A stretch of DNA of 33,563 bases from an uncultured bacterium (GTDB lineage Bacteria; Planctomycetota; UBA1135; GCA-002686595), in NCBI GenBank assembly GCA_938030175.1, contig CALHGQ010000724.1, positions 1-33,563 on the forward strand, written 5' to 3'. Below, piece by piece: positions 33,515 through 33,563 of the stretch. The translations under genes were made by a program, and so were the position numbers. Positions within the stretch are counted from its first letter, which is position 1; each line of letters starts with the position of its first letter. The notes under the pieces were generated by a model. That model saw only the letters and a list, made by a program, of their open reading frames with translations. It was not told where the DNA came from and made no database searches.

Positions 33515-33563
33515 ATGTCATTCTCATCCAACACGACCCTCACGATCGCCCTCGCATTCCTGG
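33515..33563 (+). CDS. Partial gene start with signal peptide
   Basis: Only 16 codons are visible: ATG at 33515 with AGGA (33507-33510) four bases upstream, then MSFSSNTTLTIALAFL, which looks like the front of a signal peptide. The gene runs off the window. It diverges from the response regulator and is a likely target of that system. The product cannot be named. Confidence 0.5.
   Translation, partial: MSFSSNTTLTIALAFL

Overview
The window is about 33.6 kb of GC-rich bacterial DNA carrying 23 protein genes I consider real, plus one partial gene at the right edge and one doubtful small ORF. I see no tRNA, rRNA, CRISPR array, transposase or phage gene. The gene content points to Planctomycetota, probably a marine lineage. 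The markers are a large Ser/Thr kinase with a kinesin-light-chain-like TPR tail, an ECF sigma factor of the kinase-linked (TIGR02999-like) type, a secreted sulfatase, many exported proteins (TSP3-type calcium repeats, PQQ-like propeller, tricorn-type protease, LamG-like, fasciclin/CIA30, DUF4832, HEAT) and frequent weak or absent Shine-Dalgarno sequences. Taxonomy is inferred from gene families only.

Left part (1-12.5 kb): an exported multidomain protein and an Fe-S uracil-DNA-glycosylase-family protein face a receptor-like kinase. The kinase diverges from a sulfatase that is followed 6 bp later by the ECF sigma factor, so a kinase/sigma pair brackets a secreted sulfatase. Then come an MmcQ/YjbR protein, a secreted PQQ-like propeller with an unusual C-terminal domain, a single-HKD phospholipase D-like protein, a DJ-1/PfpI protein and a small NTF2-like lipoprotein. 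The stop codons of the last two overlap.

Middle (12.5-20.7 kb): a 1227-residue tricorn-like protease carries an inserted beta-rich domain between two highly acidic linkers and ends at a long hairpin terminator. A glycerophosphodiesterase lipoprotein and a LamG-like lipoprotein diverge from each other. A hybrid-free histidine kinase plus an Rcp1-like single-domain response regulator follow, preceded by a structured leader and a possible coupled small ORF.

Right part (20.7-33.6 kb): an AlgI-type MBOAT acyltransferase and an AlgX/AlgJ-type SGNH protein form a polysaccharide O-acetylation pair, with a fasciclin-CIA30 protein upstream on the same strand. Next are a secreted DUF4832 protein, a HEAT-repeat exported protein, a class-I-type glycerate kinase (probable TTG start), and an OmpR-type response regulator and sensor kinase overlapping by four bases. 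The regulator diverges from a signal-peptide-bearing gene cut by the window edge, with paired inverted repeats between them.

The least explained signal is a set of short-period intergenic arrays: a four-run G4 motif with exact 11-bp period (20766-20802), five 11-bp units in a divergent promoter region (25693-25747), and a degenerate 13-14-bp CAGC/GCTG array (31140-31266). No single clearly new system stands out. The best candidates are these arrays, the two lineage-type domains in the secreted proteins, and the kinase-sulfatase-sigma arrangement.
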